Below, piece by piece: positions 5,812-7,110 of a stretch of 7,110 bases of DNA; the stretch's first letter is position 1; each line of letters starts with the position of its first letter. Position numbers and translations under genes: made by a program. Source of the stretch: Burkholderiaceae bacterium (GTDB lineage Bacteria; Pseudomonadota; Gammaproteobacteria; Burkholderiales; Burkholderiaceae_D); the NCBI GenBank assembly GCA_014379395.1, contig JACMLV010000339.1:1-7110 (forward strand). The letters run 5' to 3'. A model generated the notes under the pieces. The model saw only the letters and a list, made by a program, of their open reading frames with translations, ran no database searches and was not told where the DNA came from.

Positions 5812-6322
5812 GCGCTGCCCCGCCATTTTTTTCGGCATCAATTTTTGGGTTGCGCGCTTGGGGCTGTTGTTTTTTGGGAGATTGCGTAGAGGAAAAATTT
5901 GATGGGCTACGTCGCGCAAGCCGCGCAGGCGGCGCGCGGGGGATTCGCATCTTGGTCTGAAACCCGCATGGATGCTACGTTTCGCCAAATTTCCAGACGG
6001 CGCATGGTCCCGAACATGACCTGTCGAGCTCAACCTACGTACGGAACGCTCGACCAGTTGAGGGATTCGCGCAAGTCGCCCCCTGTCGCATGCGGATATT
6101 GCTGATCCAGCCATCACTTGGACATCCAGCCCGCGCTCCTTCGAAAACACAGGAACGAGGCCTTGCAGAAAAACGAACTAAATCGTTTACTCAATTTCTT
6201 TCCATCGGAGCGACGCTTCTTGCTCACCCGCCTCTCCGCCCGACGCCCGCTTGACGGCGCAGATCACCGAAGCGGGCCAGACGCCAAAACCTGTGGGCCA
6301 GGCTCCCCTGCCCCCTTGAAGC
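5812..6322. other. About 510 bp with no supported gene
   Basis: Between the DUF5710 promoter and the terminator-like hairpin at 6323-6346 I find no convincing gene on either strand. Open frames are short or lack normal codon patterns, ribosome sites and recognisable motifs. The base composition is lower in GC than the operon, with T- and A-rich runs at 5820-5900. One strong hairpin occurs at 5913-5938. Degenerate remains of older sequence or an unrecognised RNA are possible. Confidence 0.45.
5913..5938. repeat. GC-rich hairpin, possibly REP-like
   Basis: CGCGC (5913-5917) pairs with GCGCG (5934-5938), and GCCGC (5920-5924) with GCGGC (5929-5933), around a GCAG loop with an AA bulge. The flank GATGGGCTACG at 5901-5911 resembles the edge of repetitive palindromes common in betaproteobacterial intergenic DNA. 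The hairpin is seen directly; the repeat-family link is recall only, with just one copy in this window. Confidence 0.3.
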
Positions 6323-6346
6323 CCCGCACGAAGTCCTGCGGGTTTT
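6323..6346 (+). terminator. Terminator-like hairpin downstream of the small secreted-protein gene
   Basis: CCCGCA (6323-6328) pairs with TGCGGG (6337-6342) around an 8-base loop and is followed on the plus strand by TTTTGTT. The T-run favours plus-strand termination, yet no plus-strand gene is evident. It starts 8 bases past the stop of the minus-strand gene at 6355-6747, so it may end that transcript instead, or act in both directions. Confidence 0.45.
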
Positions 6347-6354
6347 GTTCACAT

Positions 6355-6747
6355 TTATTTCCCCGGCAGCTCCGGCCCACGCAACGACACGGTTCTCGTC
6401 ACGGCGGAGTATGCCATCAGCCTATCGGCGCCGAACGGATGCAGTGGTTCTTCGTTACTCGCGCCGCGCGTGCGCAGCCTTGCCTCCGCCACTGCGCTTG
6501 TCGTTTGGTCTCTCCGCGCCGACTCAGCCAGACACGCTCGCATGGCCGCCTCGACCCGGGTGTTCGAGGGTCGCCGGCCGAAAAATGTCACGATTACATC
6601 GTATATTCCGCCGCGCGCCGCGTCGGGGTGCAGCACAGCGACAGCGCCATGCTCACTGCCACAATCGAGCTGCATCGGCGGCAGTCGGGCATGGGCGGAG
6701 GTGGCTACTGATAACGCAAAAGCGCAGGCGGTGAACGTTTTTTTCAT
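6355..6747 (-). CDS. Small secreted hypothetical protein, 130 residues
   Basis: I do not recognise the family. ATG at 6747 is chosen because it begins a clean signal peptide: MKK, a hydrophobic core, then a probable signal peptidase I site after A20 (SAHA, followed by RLPP). The frame is open up to 6900, but those codons have no coherent composition and would bury the signal peptide. The mature part has two cysteines, C29 (QLDCG) and C72 (RACLAES), which could form a disulfide in the periplasm, and a beta-like segment GGIYDVIVTFFG (about 46-57). It lacks an obvious membrane anchor or lipobox. Codon use is more relaxed (many A/T third positions such as GTA, ACA, AGT) than in the signalling operon, which fits acquired or weakly expressed DNA. 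An extended -10 box lies at 6777-6785. The ribosome site is weak. Neighbours give no functional hint. Confidence 0.6.
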   Translation of the reverse strand: MKKTFTACAFALSVATSAHARLPPMQLDCGSEHGAVAVLHPDAARGGIYDVIVTFFGRRPSNTRVEAAMRACLAESARRDQTTSAVAEARLRTRGASNEEPLHPFGADRLMAYSAVTRTVSLRGPELPGK

Positions 6748-6776
6748 GTGCAAAGTGGTTCCGGTGGGAGTGCGGC

Positions 6777-6785
6777 ATTTTACCA
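6777..6785 (-). promoter_or_regulatory. Extended -10 promoter candidate for the small secreted-protein gene
   Basis: The minus strand reads TGGTAAAAT, an extended -10 element, 30 bases upstream of the ATG at 6747, giving a leader of roughly 23 bases. No clear -35 hexamer is visible. The same TGNTAAAATGCC string occurs ahead of the DUF5710 gene. Inferred promoter. Confidence 0.42.
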
Positions 6786-6805
6786 AATTCGCATGTTCAC
6801 ACCAC

Positions 6806-7110
6806 TCACGAATAGAGTGCTTTTTGAAGGCAGTCCCGGCTATACGTTGTTGAGCCACGGGGACGGGCTGTTGACGATCGCGAGAAGTACGTTTGTTCAT
6901 CAGTCCGGTGCTTCGCCGTCAGCGGGCGGGAAAAGTGCTCCAGCGCGCGGTCGTAGCCGACGCGCTCCTTGGTGCTGTTGGTGATGGTCGCCGAGATCGG
7001 CAAGATGAACGGCGCCGGCACGGCGCCATCCCGGCGCAGCACGTCGTTGACGAGGAAGCGCGAGATCCGACCGTTTCCGTCGACCATCGGGTGAATGAAG
7101 ACGAAGCCAA
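6806..7110 (-). pseudogene. Fic-family (AMPylator-type) gene, C-terminally truncated, 5' part outside the window
   Basis: The frame enters at the right edge and reads GFVFIHPMVDGNGRISRFLV, containing the Fic signature HPxxDGNGRxxR at 7058-7093 with the catalytic His and the phosphate-binding GNGR. Fic proteins transfer AMP or a related group from a nucleotide to a hydroxyl side chain of a target protein. The following residues (RRDGAVPAPFILPISATIT, then GYDRALEHFSRPL) match the usual continuation as I recall it. After about 6920 the sequence changes to low-complexity Arg/Ser/Thr-rich residues and stops at 6806. Full-length relatives continue for roughly a hundred more ordered residues, so the 3' end looks lost by deletion or frameshift. 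The catalytic loop is intact, so a shortened active protein cannot be excluded. The start and any inhibitory helix lie outside the window. Confidence 0.65.

Noticed and set aside
6118..6711. 197-codon plus-strand open frame
   Set aside because: It runs through the terminator-like hairpin, lies antisense to the signal-peptide gene, has no good ribosome site and no motifs.

Overview
The window is a GC-rich chromosomal segment in which every gene I can support lies on the minus strand. The protein styles (DUF3391/HD-GYP proteins, an RpfG-type regulator with an HHExxDGxGFP motif, a DUF5710 protein, an ANAGAAKT-type UvrD helicase) and the overall base composition suggest a betaproteobacterium, perhaps an Oxalobacteraceae member such as Massilia, Duganella or Janthinobacterium. 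That placement is inference from recall, not a database result.

Layout, left to right. Positions 1-274 hold the N-terminus of a UvrD/Rep-like helicase cut by the window edge. Positions 366-605 hold a 79-residue protein I do not recognise. A terminator-like hairpin (643-660) and a larger imperfect palindrome that includes a stop codon (721-767) close the main operon. The core (765-5022) is three genes in the order, by transcription: a DUF3391-HD-GYP protein (3745-5022), a soluble PAS-PAS histidine kinase (2060-3748) and a receiver-HD-GYP response regulator (765-2063). Each junction is a 4-base ATGA overlap. A roughly 400-bp leader/intergenic region (5023-5421) follows, with a hairpin that buries a perfect Shine-Dalgarno-like octamer. 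Then come a 120-residue DUF5710 protein with a Cys/His cluster (5422-5784), about 570 bp with no supported gene, a small secreted orphan protein (6355-6747), and the C-terminal part of a Fic-domain gene that appears broken (6806-7110).

How the core probably works: the cytosolic kinase senses a signal through its two PAS domains, autophosphorylates on H311 and passes phosphate to D61 of the response regulator. The regulator's HD-GYP output is expected to hydrolyse cyclic di-GMP. The first gene supplies a second, receiver-less HD-GYP domain. Both HD-GYP domains have Asn where the family usually has a metal-binding Asp, so their activity or metal use may differ from the textbook case. The right-hand 1.3 kb, with a truncated fic, an orphan secreted protein and gene-poor DNA, looks like a more variable patch. 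I saw no CRISPR array, tRNA, rRNA or insertion sequence.
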